In this document: positions 26,649-34,754 of the stretch, piece by piece
Numbering within the stretch: the stretch's first letter is position 1
How the letters are laid out: each line of letters starts with the position of its first letter
Origin: Streptococcus sp. F0442
GTDB taxonomy: Bacteria; Bacillota; Bacilli; Lactobacillales; Streptococcaceae
Length of the DNA stretch: 64,000 nucleotides
Reading direction: 5' to 3'
NCBI RefSeq assembly: GCF_000314795.2
Contig: NZ_KB373314.1
Coordinates: 490,318 to 554,317 of the forward strand
Notes under the pieces: generated by a model
Told to the model about the DNA's origin: nothing
What the model saw: only the letters and a program-made list of their open reading frames with translations
The model's database searches: none
Program-made: the position numbers and the translations under genes

Positions 26649-27602
26649 CTATCTCTTCTTTTTAATCTGAGAATAAACGAAACTGATTGTGGCATCCAAA
26701 AGAATTGCATATCCAAAAATTCTTATGGTTGCTATGAGCCAAATTGGGCTATTTTCAGCATCTATATTCAATAGTTTTAAAGACACTGCTAAAGTCAAAA
26801 ATAAGACAACTTCTGTAATCAAGCGGTGCTTGGCCTTTTTGAGATCTATGGTTTTCAAAAAGAACTGACCCTGGTCTTTCTTCGGTCCTTCTTCCCAATA
26901 GGTCTTATCCTTACTTCTCAGATAAAGGAGATAGCCAACTTCGACGATTAATCTTGAAAAAGCTGAAGTAAAGACTATATTGCTCACAATCCCAAATGTT
27001 TGCACATAATAACCAGATAAACTAGACAACCCTCCGCCTAACACAGTGATTCCGAAAATAATCCAGAGGGAGGATTTGCTATAGACACTAGAGGCGGCGA
27101 TAGAATTCCCAGCAGCTCGTTTTTCTGAAAACCCTCGTCCTAATTGCTTTTTTAACCAGCTGACATTATAAACCGTCAAACCGATAAATAAAACAGTGAA
27201 ACTCAACCAATACATCAGCGAGTAGATCAGCGAATCTTTTAGAACCTCATTCGTTAAAATAGTGAGAATATAATCCATTAAAACTAATGAGAGATGGATC
27301 CCATTGATCAGTACAAAGAGCATCGTAGTACTAAAGAATTGATGCTTGTAGATGAATGGTTTGCTGAATGACATGATTTGACAGACCAGCATGAGTAATA
27401 GAAGGAGACACAGAAAGCGAAAAGGGACATTCGAAAAGGGATCTACTGTGAATTGCTCCTTGATAAAAAAGTATAGATGAGTCAGGTCGATGCTCCATAC
27501 AAACAAACCCGCCCAGGCCAAACTCAACATTCTAACAGAAGCTCGCGTGGAACCCAGCGCTTGAAAATATTCCTTATTTAATGCTTCTGACTGACGGTTC
27601 AT
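26649..27602 (-). CDS. polytopic membrane protein of unknown function
   Basis: 317 residues with about eight hydrophobic segments and a basic loop (SEKRAAGNS) in the middle. An amphipathic N-terminal stretch of about 25 residues precedes the first helix. No family recognised. A good ribosome binding site (AGGAG) precedes the ATG. It is tightly packed with neighbours (6 bp to 27609, 7 bp to the tipC-like gene), so it belongs to the membrane-protein operon running from 31674 to 26003. Confidence 0.6.
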   Translation of the reverse strand: MNRQSEALNKEYFQALGSTRASVRMLSLAWAGLFVWSIDLTHLYFFIKEQFTVDPFSNVPFRFLCLLLLLMLVCQIMSFSKPFIYKHQFFSTTMLFVLINGIHLSLVLMDYILTILTNEVLKDSLIYSLMYWLSFTVLFIGLTVYNVSWLKKQLGRGFSEKRAAGNSIAASSVYSKSSLWIIFGITVLGGGLSSLSGYYVQTFGIVSNIVFTSAFSRLIVEVGYLLYLRSKDKTYWEEGPKKDQGQFFLKTIDLKKAKHRLITEVVLFLTLAVSLKLLNIDAENSPIWLIATIRIFGYAILLDATISFVYSQIKKKR

Positions 27603-27608
27603 ACCCCA

Positions 27609-28484
27609 CTACTCCTCTTCTAGCTGACCGCTTTTGATTAACTTCTTATAATAGCGTTTGCTGTACCAGTCGCGGTCGCTAATTTCCAGATATTCCTTGT
27701 ATTCCATCGGATACTTATGGATATAGTAGGCTTGCACAATGTGGGCATTGATAAGAAAGGCCACTAAATAAGCATAAGAAACAAACAAAACAATTAACAA
27801 CAAGCCGAAAAGATAGAAATACCACAAAATCGGTAACTTATTTACCAGATGATCAACTAAAGATACAGAAAAAAGAAGGGCCATCATTCCTAGTGTCATC
27901 AACACGACTTTCTTCAGAATTGGTTTTGGCTCCTCATCATTTAATCGTCTCTTGAGATTTTGAATACTATTGATAACTATCCAAATAAAGAAAGCAATTC
28001 CCACTATCAACTGAAGCCAGAAGCCCAGCATAGTATAGGCATCGAAGGCTGCAGCACATGCTAAATAGAAGACTGCTAAAAATACAGAAGATGCCCACGG
28101 AAAATAGAAAGGGAAATAGGTAAAGACCTGACTGCTTAAGCGCTTCTTCGGCCAAAAAACAGGAATAGAAGCGAATAGATAAGTTAAGTAGAATAGCAGA
28201 CTTATAGGTTTTAAAAACACCGCCATTGAACGAATCAAAACTGTTGAAGCATAAGAAATATAATATACTTCACCTTCTAAACCGATGTTACTTGGCATAT
28301 GAATTGATATAAAATATCCTACAATGCCAAAAGCAAAAAACATACAAAAACCAACTGTAAAGAGCCGATTGAGAAAGCTCATATGAATGGGATTTGGCAT
28401 TCCTGCTGTTAATGAATACTTCCCATAGGTTACGATCTTTTTACTGTCTTCGAAGTCAGCTCCAAATAAACTGGTTCTTTTCAT
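27609..28484 (-). CDS. polytopic membrane protein, tandem copy A
   Basis: 291 residues, about six membrane helices. The cytoplasmic N-terminus LFGADFEDSKKIVTYGKYSL leads into TAGMPNPIHMSFLNRLF and the first helix; the C-terminus is charged. It is a tandem duplicate of the gene at 28518: the last 150 codons are nearly identical at the DNA level, the first half differs. Function unknown; no transporter or enzyme motifs seen. Confidence 0.6.
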   Translation of the reverse strand: MKRTSLFGADFEDSKKIVTYGKYSLTAGMPNPIHMSFLNRLFTVGFCMFFAFGIVGYFISIHMPSNIGLEGEVYYISYASTVLIRSMAVFLKPISLLFYLTYLFASIPVFWPKKRLSSQVFTYFPFYFPWASSVFLAVFYLACAAAFDAYTMLGFWLQLIVGIAFFIWIVINSIQNLKRRLNDEEPKPILKKVVLMTLGMMALLFSVSLVDHLVNKLPILWYFYLFGLLLIVLFVSYAYLVAFLINAHIVQAYYIHKYPMEYKEYLEISDRDWYSKRYYKKLIKSGQLEEE

Positions 28485-28517
28485 TCCTTACTCCTCAATT
28501 CCTTCATTACTCTGGAT

Positions 28518-29393
28518 TTACTCCTCTTCTAGCTGACCACTTTTGACCAACATTTTGTAATAGCGTTTGCTGTACCATTCACGGTCGCTAATTCCCAGAT
28601 ATTCTTTGTATTCCATCGGATACTTATGGATATAATAGGCTTGAACAATGTGGGCATTGATAAGAAAGGCCACTAAATAAGCATAAGAAACAAACAAAAC
28701 AATTAACAACAAGCCGAAAAGATAGAAATACCACAAAATCGGTAACTTATTTACCAGATGATCAACTAAAGATACAGAAAAAAGAAGGGCCATCATTCCT
28801 AGTGTCATCAACACGACTTTCTTCAGAATTGGTTTTGGCTCCTCATCATTTAATCGTCTCTTGAGATTTTGAATACTATTGATAACTATCCAAATAAAGA
28901 AAGCAATTCCCACTATCAACTGAAGCCAGAAGCCCAGCAGAGTATAGGCATCATAGGCTACAGCACTCGCAAAGTAAAGTCCTGAAATAAACGCCCCAGA
29001 TAACCACGGGAAATAAAAAGGAAAATAGGTCCAGAGTTGACTACTCAAGCGCTTCTTCGGCCAAAAAACTGGTATAGAAGCAACAAGAAAACCTACATAA
29101 ACTAGGAGGCTAACAGGCTTTAAAAAAGCACCTATAGACCGAATTAAGATAGCAGCATCATAAGAAAGATAACGGACGTCTGTACCTTTCCCTAAATTAC
29201 TAGGCAAAGAGATTAATAAAAAATAGACCATGATGCCAAAAAAGAAAAATACACAAAAAATAACTGTAAAGAGACGATTGAGAAGGCTCATATGGATAGG
29301 ATTCGGCATCCCTGCTGTCAATGAATACTTCCCACTGGTTACAATTTTCTTACTGTTTTCAAAATCAGCACCAAATAAACCAATTCTTTTCAT
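28518..29393 (-). CDS. polytopic membrane protein, tandem copy B
   Basis: 291 residues, the same length and topology as copy A, 33 bp upstream of it. The N-terminus LFGADFENSKKIVTSGKYSL and the last 150 residues match copy A; the region of helices 2-4 has diverged. The identical block (roughly 27640-28035 against 28549-28944, offset 909 bp) is best explained by duplication followed by gene conversion of the 3' half. Function unknown. Confidence 0.6.
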   Translation of the reverse strand: MKRIGLFGADFENSKKIVTSGKYSLTAGMPNPIHMSLLNRLFTVIFCVFFFFGIMVYFLLISLPSNLGKGTDVRYLSYDAAILIRSIGAFLKPVSLLVYVGFLVASIPVFWPKKRLSSQLWTYFPFYFPWLSGAFISGLYFASAVAYDAYTLLGFWLQLIVGIAFFIWIVINSIQNLKRRLNDEEPKPILKKVVLMTLGMMALLFSVSLVDHLVNKLPILWYFYLFGLLLIVLFVSYAYLVAFLINAHIVQAYYIHKYPMEYKEYLGISDREWYSKRYYKMLVKSGQLEEE

Positions 29394-29396
29394 TCT

Positions 29397-30065
29397 TTAC
29401 GCTCCACTGTCGTCCTGCTCTTTCTTAAAGAGCACTTTCCCTTGGCTGTATAGTTTCATAATTTTCACAAAACGAACTGGATTGTTTTGATTATACATTA
29501 GCACGAGTACATAGAATAATAATCCACCCATCCAGAATTCATTACCTAGTTCAATCTCCTGACCAAATTTTTGAGTACAGCTATAAAAAACATAGAACAA
29601 GTAGATATTAGTGGCAATGATTAGAAAACGAACGAATCGGAAGATTTTCGTTGACAACTTAGCTGGATCAAAGTTATCTTCCCCCACCATCAAGTTATGA
29701 GAAGCCGCATAGTAAAAGACCTTCTCTGTCGTCGGCCGGGCCTTGCGAACATTTTTATATAGCCCTCGTTCAAGAATCGCAAACAGGAACAAAAACTCTG
29801 CCAACCACAATAATAGGATAAAAGTCAGACTGGTCCAATTATAAACTCCTATACTCATTGCCGCAAGGAAGCCAAAGCCACCTGTTCCACCAGCCATGAA
29901 GAAAATCACCAATTCAGGAATATAGGCGTTGGTCTTTCGAGCCCCTTCAGTATTGAGCAAGACACTCTTGGGAGCAGCTAAAGCCTCCCGCGTCTTTTGG
30001 TCATAATAGACCGCCTGACCATCACATTCGCCGATAAAGACACGACGTCGTCCGAGAAAAAACAT
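29397..30065 (-). CDS. polytopic membrane protein, MFF-RRR type, copy 1
   Basis: 222 residues. The cytoplasmic N-terminus reads MFFLGRRRVFIGECDGQAVY, then ALAAPKSVLLNTEGARKTNA, then four or so membrane helices. The protein at 30907 has the same plan and motif (APKS, LL-TE, K-N-HIP). It ends 3 bp before the gene at 29393, so translation is probably coupled. No known family recognised. Confidence 0.6.
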   Translation of the reverse strand: MFFLGRRRVFIGECDGQAVYYDQKTREALAAPKSVLLNTEGARKTNAYIPELVIFFMAGGTGGFGFLAAMSIGVYNWTSLTFILLLWLAEFLFLFAILERGLYKNVRKARPTTEKVFYYAASHNLMVGEDNFDPAKLSTKIFRFVRFLIIATNIYLFYVFYSCTQKFGQEIELGNEFWMGGLLFYVLVLMYNQNNPVRFVKIMKLYSQGKVLFKKEQDDSGA

Positions 30066-30141
30066 ACATACCTCTTTCTAATCATGAAAATAAGTTCTTA
30101 AAATTCCCTAACCATTAGGAACAAGCTTCAAAATGAAAAAT

Positions 30142-30840
30142 CTACTCCTCATATTCTGGGTGTTTGCGTACATAGCGTGCCGCCTGAACTCCGTCCACTA
30201 TAAGAGCTGGGAAAACGAAGTTCATCAAGATGCCCAAGAAAACACCAAAAATACTCTCAATGTAGCCAGTAATAATAGCTGGCGCTAACAATACAGCCAC
30301 AAAAGCAACTCCAACATTAAACAATCGCTCTTGCTTCTTGGCATTGTCTTTACCACCATAAGTCTCCCATCGGTTGAAAGCCCAGATTTTCCCCTGATTT
30401 TTAGGAAGATAATACCAGGAGTAGAGACCAATAGAAAAAAGTAGGATACAGAGAGCTACGAGATCGTAAATAAGTGCCCAGACTGAATAGATCCCGTCAT
30501 CACCAACTAGCATAATCAAGCCTATAAAAGTCATGTCAACGATAAAAATCAAAACAAGTAAGGAAACAAAAAGATAGATAAAACTCTTAAATCTCACAAT
30601 AAAACGATCAAAGAAAGAGAGTGGGATAGCTATACCACTAATAACCATGCAAACAATGAACAAGATTTTATAAATGCCGATATGATCGATATAGGTCGTA
30701 CCAAAAATTCCTATAAAAGAGACTGCTAGTGTAATCCAAGGTAGAAGCTTGATATAGCCTAGACTAACCCCATCTGTAATCAAAGGGCCGTGGTAGCGTT
30801 CTTCGATCACTACTTGCTTTTTCTTTGAAGCTTTTGTCAT
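30142..30840 (-). CDS. polytopic membrane protein of unknown function
   Basis: 232 residues, about six membrane helices after a basic N-terminus (KASKKKQVVIEERYHG). A cytoplasmic segment before helix 1, ITDGVSLGYIKLLPW, resembles in position the SLTAGMPNPIHMS segment of the tandem pair, which hints at distant common descent (inference). GGGGGAG precedes the ATG. Part of the membrane-protein operon. Confidence 0.55.
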   Translation of the reverse strand: MTKASKKKQVVIEERYHGPLITDGVSLGYIKLLPWITLAVSFIGIFGTTYIDHIGIYKILFIVCMVISGIAIPLSFFDRFIVRFKSFIYLFVSLLVLIFIVDMTFIGLIMLVGDDGIYSVWALIYDLVALCILLFSIGLYSWYYLPKNQGKIWAFNRWETYGGKDNAKKQERLFNVGVAFVAVLLAPAIITGYIESIFGVFLGILMNFVFPALIVDGVQAARYVRKHPEYEE

Positions 30841-30906
30841 GAACTCCCCCTACTTATCTGGTCTGATTGATTTTATCCAAGGAACCTATTTTCCAATCTC
30901 TACCTT

Positions 30907-31674
30907 CTACTTCAAAACTTGGTTTTCATCTTTCTGTAGTTCGGTGATGACAGGTTCTTGATCTGTTCCCATCCTCACTTCTAGATAGACATCTGGATCG
31001 TCATCAGCTCTACATATCACACTAATTTTTCCCTCCTCAAACCGTTGTGACAATTTCAAGATTCTAACGAAATTATTTTGATTGAACCCAACAAAAGCAA
31101 CTCCCAACAAAAGACCTGCAAATATAATCTTAAAAATCTCTCCTCCAATCGGTTGCCCCAACAAGTCTTTAAAGCGGGAAATAAAATCATAGACATAGTA
31201 GAAACCTACTGCAGGAATAGTAAATAAGAGTGCATTAAAATATAAAAAAGCACCTTTACTAAAACCTTTTTCCGTCTTTTCCTCTTCGTCTTGATTTTCG
31301 TCATCGGGATAAATCATAGTAGTCAGACAAACCGTTTGGGTAGTCACTTGAGCTTTATTGACATTTCTATACAAGGCTCGTTCTACAAGGAGAGTGATAA
31401 AAGCAAATTCTGCTATCCAGATAAGAATAACACTCCAAAAAGTTGTCATGCTATAAGTTCCTTGTAAAAATAGACTAAAGAAGGAAGAAATGCCACTTCC
31501 GCTAGCTATAAAGAGAACAACTAATAGAGGAATATGTCGATTCATCTTATTTGACTTCTCTGTATCTAATAGTTTACTCTTTGGCGCCTCTAAAACTTCA
31601 TGGGTCTGACGATCAAAATAAATAGCTTTGTCGTAATATTGATTCAAATAAAAACGACGTCTTCTAAAAAACAT
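30907..31674 (-). CDS. polytopic membrane protein, MFF-RRR type, copy 2; first gene of the cluster
   Basis: 255 residues from the ATG at 31674, chosen because the paralogue at 29397 starts at the same MFF and a GGGACGG site precedes it. N-terminus MFFRRRRFYLNQYYDKAIYF, then APKSKLLDTEKSNKMNRHIP and about four helices, with a long acidic loop DDENQDEEEKTEK in the middle and an acidic C-terminal tail. The upstream promoter at 31834-31848 probably drives the whole run of genes to 26003. Confidence 0.6.
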   Translation of the reverse strand: MFFRRRRFYLNQYYDKAIYFDRQTHEVLEAPKSKLLDTEKSNKMNRHIPLLVVLFIASGSGISSFFSLFLQGTYSMTTFWSVILIWIAEFAFITLLVERALYRNVNKAQVTTQTVCLTTMIYPDDENQDEEEKTEKGFSKGAFLYFNALLFTIPAVGFYYVYDFISRFKDLLGQPIGGEIFKIIFAGLLLGVAFVGFNQNNFVRILKLSQRFEEGKISVICRADDDPDVYLEVRMGTDQEPVITELQKDENQVLK

Positions 31675-31697
31675 ATCCGTCCCTTTCTCACCCAAGT

Positions 31698-31757
31698 CTA
31701 TTTCAAGTATTTCTTGGCATAGTCTTCGTAGCTTGGTTGCTTGTTTTTATCCCTATC
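31698..31757 (-). pseudogene. 3' remnant of an unidentified gene
   Basis: The minus strand reads DRDKNKQPSYEDYAKKYLK and TAG (31698-31700), clearly coding-like, with an in-frame stop just before it. It sits between the promoter and the first membrane-protein gene; only about 19 codons survive. Confidence 0.5.
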
Positions 31758-31833
31758 CTACAAAAGTCTCGGACTCCTTCACTCGCTTGTAAAACAGCCC
31801 TAGACTCATAGGATTGTGAAAAATTGCATAGAA

Positions 31834-31848
31834 CTAGTATACCATAAA
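31834..31848 (-). promoter_or_regulatory. extended -10 promoter of the membrane-protein operon
   Basis: Minus-strand TATGGTATACTAG: -10 TATACT at 31836-31841 with an extended TGG. The same TGGTATACTAG box stands before other genes of the island (21844, 24020), suggesting shared promoter modules. Confidence 0.55.
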
Positions 31849-31880
31849 AGCTAGGTGTCAGAATGAATCTGAGCATAAGA

Positions 31881-32055
31881 GAGAGTGGGACAGAAATCGG
31901 TCATTCGTTAGAATTCGATTACGTCGTCCCACCTCCGTACAGTTGAGTAGGGCTGTAAAAGCTGATGAAATCAGCGTGGTAGAGCCCACTCAACCACTGT
32001 GTCTTGCTCAACAATCCCAAAATAATTGAGAGGCTAGGACTTTTGTCCCAGCCTC
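31881..32055 (+). repeat. 175-bp three-hairpin intergenic repeat, copy 1
   Basis: Begins GAGAGTGGGACAGAAATCGG and ends TAGGACTTTTGTCCCAGCCTC. Three hairpins follow each other: GTGGGAC..AAATCG with CGATTT..GTCCCAC, a long central stem GTTGAGT/ACTCAAC with GCTGAT/ATCAGC inside, and GAGGCT.GGAC/GTCC.AGCCTC. Other copies: 42771, 47324 (short), 53000, 57969, 60511. Here it lies between two minus-strand genes and may terminate transcription of 32111. Confidence 0.9.
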
Positions 32056-32110
32056 TTGTCTCAATCATCCTAGTGAACTTTCTTTGAAGAATTCTTCCTG
32101 ACAGCTCATC

Positions 32111-32665
32111 CTACAAGCCTTTTGCCAGCTCTCCTAATTTTTCGATCCGATCATGAAGGGTTTCTACATTGATATTTTCGTGCTGGTAATCGCACAACAC
32201 ACCATTCTCATAAAAGACTTGCTCCGGTAGCTGGACCTGCGGTGGCTGAGGACACTCAATCATGACCACACTGAAGACTCCACCAGGCCCTGTCTGCTCC
32301 AGAGTATTACCCACAAAATGATAGGTAAAGGCTCTAAATTGCCAGTCCTTGTAAGCACCTGAGATCACATAGGATACCTTTCGCTCATGACCACGGCCAA
32401 AGGGATAGTGCGTAAAGTTGGCATATTTTTCAACAAAGGGACTTTGGAAAGGAGTGATGGTCCGATCCTGATCCATCTTCTTCTTCGAATAATCTCTGTA
32501 ATAGTCATTCCCCTGTGCTCGATCAAATTGGTAACCATGCGAGGAAGCAAAAGCCTGATACTCCTTATTGCTTTTCTGAGCATAACTGACGGCCCAATAA
32601 ACAATCCCTACAACAAAAGCTGAAATGACAACTATTAAGATCAAAATTAAGATAACAACATCCAT
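32111..32665 (-). CDS. membrane-anchored hypothetical protein
   Basis: 184 residues with one N-terminal membrane helix (about residues 4-26) and a soluble domain that contains DRTITPFQSPFVEKY and YVISGAYKDWQFRAFTYHF. AGGAG precedes the ATG. The family is not recognised; similar single-span proteins of streptococci are uncharacterised. It is a lone gene bounded downstream by repeat copy 1 and divergent from the ABC genes at 32914. Confidence 0.6.
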   Translation of the reverse strand: MDVVILILILIVVISAFVVGIVYWAVSYAQKSNKEYQAFASSHGYQFDRAQGNDYYRDYSKKKMDQDRTITPFQSPFVEKYANFTHYPFGRGHERKVSYVISGAYKDWQFRAFTYHFVGNTLEQTGPGGVFSVVMIECPQPPQVQLPEQVFYENGVLCDYQHENINVETLHDRIEKLGELAKGL

Positions 32666-32913
32666 ACCATACTCCTTCTATTATAAATCGAGAGAACCAC
32701 TGAAAAAGGTTCCCAAGACCCTTGCATTTTACAAGTTTTAGCAGGGATTGTCAAGGTGATCCATAATATTATATGTATAAAAACTTGAACTGTTTCATTC
32801 ATCTATACTTCTCCAAACACCATCCCCCTATTATCCCCCCACTTATGGTATGATGGTAGAGTATGTTTAGGTGCCAAGCTACTTGAGCACCTCCGTGTTA
32901 AAAGGAGACGATA

Positions 32914-34017
32914 ATGAAAATTGCATGGAATGAAATTAAATACCAACCCAAGAAGTTTATCCTGATTGAACTTCTCATTACCATTCTCATGTTTATGGTG
33001 GTGTTTTTGTCCGGCCTGACAAATGGACTGGGCCGTTCAGTATCGGCCCAAATCGATAACTATGGGGCCCTGCACTACATCCTTTCGACGGATTCAGAAG
33101 GGATTATCCCCTTTTCAACCATTACGGCGAAAGATATAGATGAAGTCCAAAAGATAGAAGGGATGGACTATTCTGGCTTGTCGATCCAGCGGGCAACCGT
33201 CTCAAAATCAGAGGATTCCAATACCCTGGATATCACCTACTTCGCGACCGATCACAATGAAAAAGAAATCCTCAATCCAATCATGGAAGGTGCCGATCTC
33301 AAGATCTCCGACTTACAGAAAAACGAGGTTATTTTAGACCATTCTTTCAAAGAGGATGAGGGAATCCAAATCGGCGATCAAGTGATCGACAAAACCTCTA
33401 AGCAAAAACTCAAGGTCGTGGCCTTTTCGAAAAATGCCAAATACGGCTATAGCGAGATTGGTTTTATCAGCTCGGAGACCTACACAGGCATGCGGCAAAA
33501 AACAGATCCAAGCTATCAATGGCAAGCCCAAACCCTTGTGACCAAGAAGAGCATCACTTCTAACGATCTATCCAGCAACTTGATGGTGGCAGATAAGAAG
33601 CAAGTGATTGATAAAATCCCTGGCTACAAGGCTCAAAACCTGACGCTACGGATGATTACTTGGGTGCTCTTGCTTGCTTCTTCTGCTATCCTTGGGGTCT
33701 TCTTCTATATCCTCACCCTGCAAAAGTTAAAACAGTTTGGTGTCCTAAAGGCCATTGGCATGTCCATGAGCCAGATTACCTATGTCCAACTATCCCAGCT
33801 CACCATTATCTCCCTTATCGGAGTACTGCTGGGTCTTGGCTTGGCAACCATGATGGCGCCATTTTTACCCAATAGCGTCCCTTCCTTTATGACCCTGAAA
33901 GACAACCTCACCATCTCGGTTAGCTTTATCCTGACCTCTATTTTGTGTGGTGCCTTGTCCCTTGTCAAAATCAAAAAAGTAGATCCAATCGAAGTCATTG
34001 GTGGAAATGGAGAATAA
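32914..34017 (+). CDS. FtsX-family ABC transporter permease (HrtB/DevC-like)
   Basis: 367 residues: an N-terminal helix (KKFILIELLITILMFMVVFL), an extracytoplasmic MacB-type domain of about 190 residues, and three C-terminal helices with LKAIGMSMSQI between the first two, as in FtsX-like permeases. It pairs with the ATPase directly downstream. Such two-gene pairs export toxic compounds such as haem or peptides; the substrate cannot be told. A TATGGTATGAT extended -10 lies about 70 bp upstream and AAAGGAGA precedes the ATG. Confidence 0.8.
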   Translation: MKIAWNEIKYQPKKFILIELLITILMFMVVFLSGLTNGLGRSVSAQIDNYGALHYILSTDSEGIIPFSTITAKDIDEVQKIEGMDYSGLSIQRATVSKSEDSNTLDITYFATDHNEKEILNPIMEGADLKISDLQKNEVILDHSFKEDEGIQIGDQVIDKTSKQKLKVVAFSKNAKYGYSEIGFISSETYTGMRQKTDPSYQWQAQTLVTKKSITSNDLSSNLMVADKKQVIDKIPGYKAQNLTLRMITWVLLLASSAILGVFFYILTLQKLKQFGVLKAIGMSMSQITYVQLSQLTIISLIGVLLGLGLATMMAPFLPNSVPSFMTLKDNLTISVSFILTSILCGALSLVKIKKVDPIEVIGGNGE

Positions 34018-34018
34018 G

Positions 34019-34708
34019 ATGGCCATTATCGCATTAGAAAATATCAGAAAATCCTACGCCGATGGCAACCAGATGCACCATGTCCTCAACCAGCTAGAGT
34101 TAAGCGTCGAACCCAACGAATTTGTAGCCATCTTGGGCCCTTCAGGATCTGGTAAATCCACTCTCTTAGCTATCGCTGGTTTACTCTTATCAGCGGACGA
34201 GGGGCGGATTTCTATCGCTGGCCAAGACTTGACTGGCCTCAACCAAGGTCAGTGGACGCAAAAACGCCTAGAATTGCTCGGCTTTATCTTTCAAGATCAC
34301 CAGCTCCTCTCCTATATGAAAATCGGTGACCAGTTAGAACTGGTGGCCAAATTGAAGGGGGAAAAGGACAAGAAAAAACGCCAAGAGGAAGTCAAAACCT
34401 TATTGGCAGATCTTGGCATCGAAGCTTGTTACCACCAATACCCGAATCAGATGTCCGGTGGGCAAAAACAACGGGCAGCCATCGCTCGAGCCTTCATCGG
34501 AAATCCGCAGGTCATTTTAGCTGATGAACCAACCGCTAGCCTAGACCCAGATCGAGGGCAAGAAATCGCCCAGTTGATCCGGAAAGAAGTCAAATCCAAA
34601 AACAAGAGCGCCATCATGGTGACCCATGACCGCTCCATCCTGACCTATGTGGATACCATTTATGAATTAAAACACGGCCAGTTGCTAAAGGTAGAAAAGG
34701 TTGATTAA
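34019..34708 (+). CDS. ABC transporter ATP-binding protein (HrtA/LolD-like)
   Basis: 229 residues from the ATG at 34019 (GGAG upstream), one base after the permease stop. Walker A GPSGSGKST, signature MSGGQKQRAAIARAF, Walker B VILADEPTASLD and the switch His in MVTHD are all present. It powers the FtsX-type permease at 32914. Confidence 0.93.
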   Translation: MAIIALENIRKSYADGNQMHHVLNQLELSVEPNEFVAILGPSGSGKSTLLAIAGLLLSADEGRISIAGQDLTGLNQGQWTQKRLELLGFIFQDHQLLSYMKIGDQLELVAKLKGEKDKKKRQEEVKTLLADLGIEACYHQYPNQMSGGQKQRAAIARAFIGNPQVILADEPTASLDPDRGQEIAQLIRKEVKSKNKSAIMVTHDRSILTYVDTIYELKHGQLLKVEKVD

Positions 34709-34712
34709 ATAC

Positions 34713-34754
34713 AAACTAGCGAACAAGAATCTCTCTTGTTCGCTAGTTTTTTAT
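34713..34754. terminator. bidirectional terminator between the ABC ATPase and vncS
   Basis: 15-bp perfect stem AAACTAGCGAACAAG/CTTGTTCGCTAGTTT (34713-34727 and 34735-34749) followed by T residues on the plus strand. It separates the convergent genes 34708 (plus) and 34751 (minus). Confidence 0.9.
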
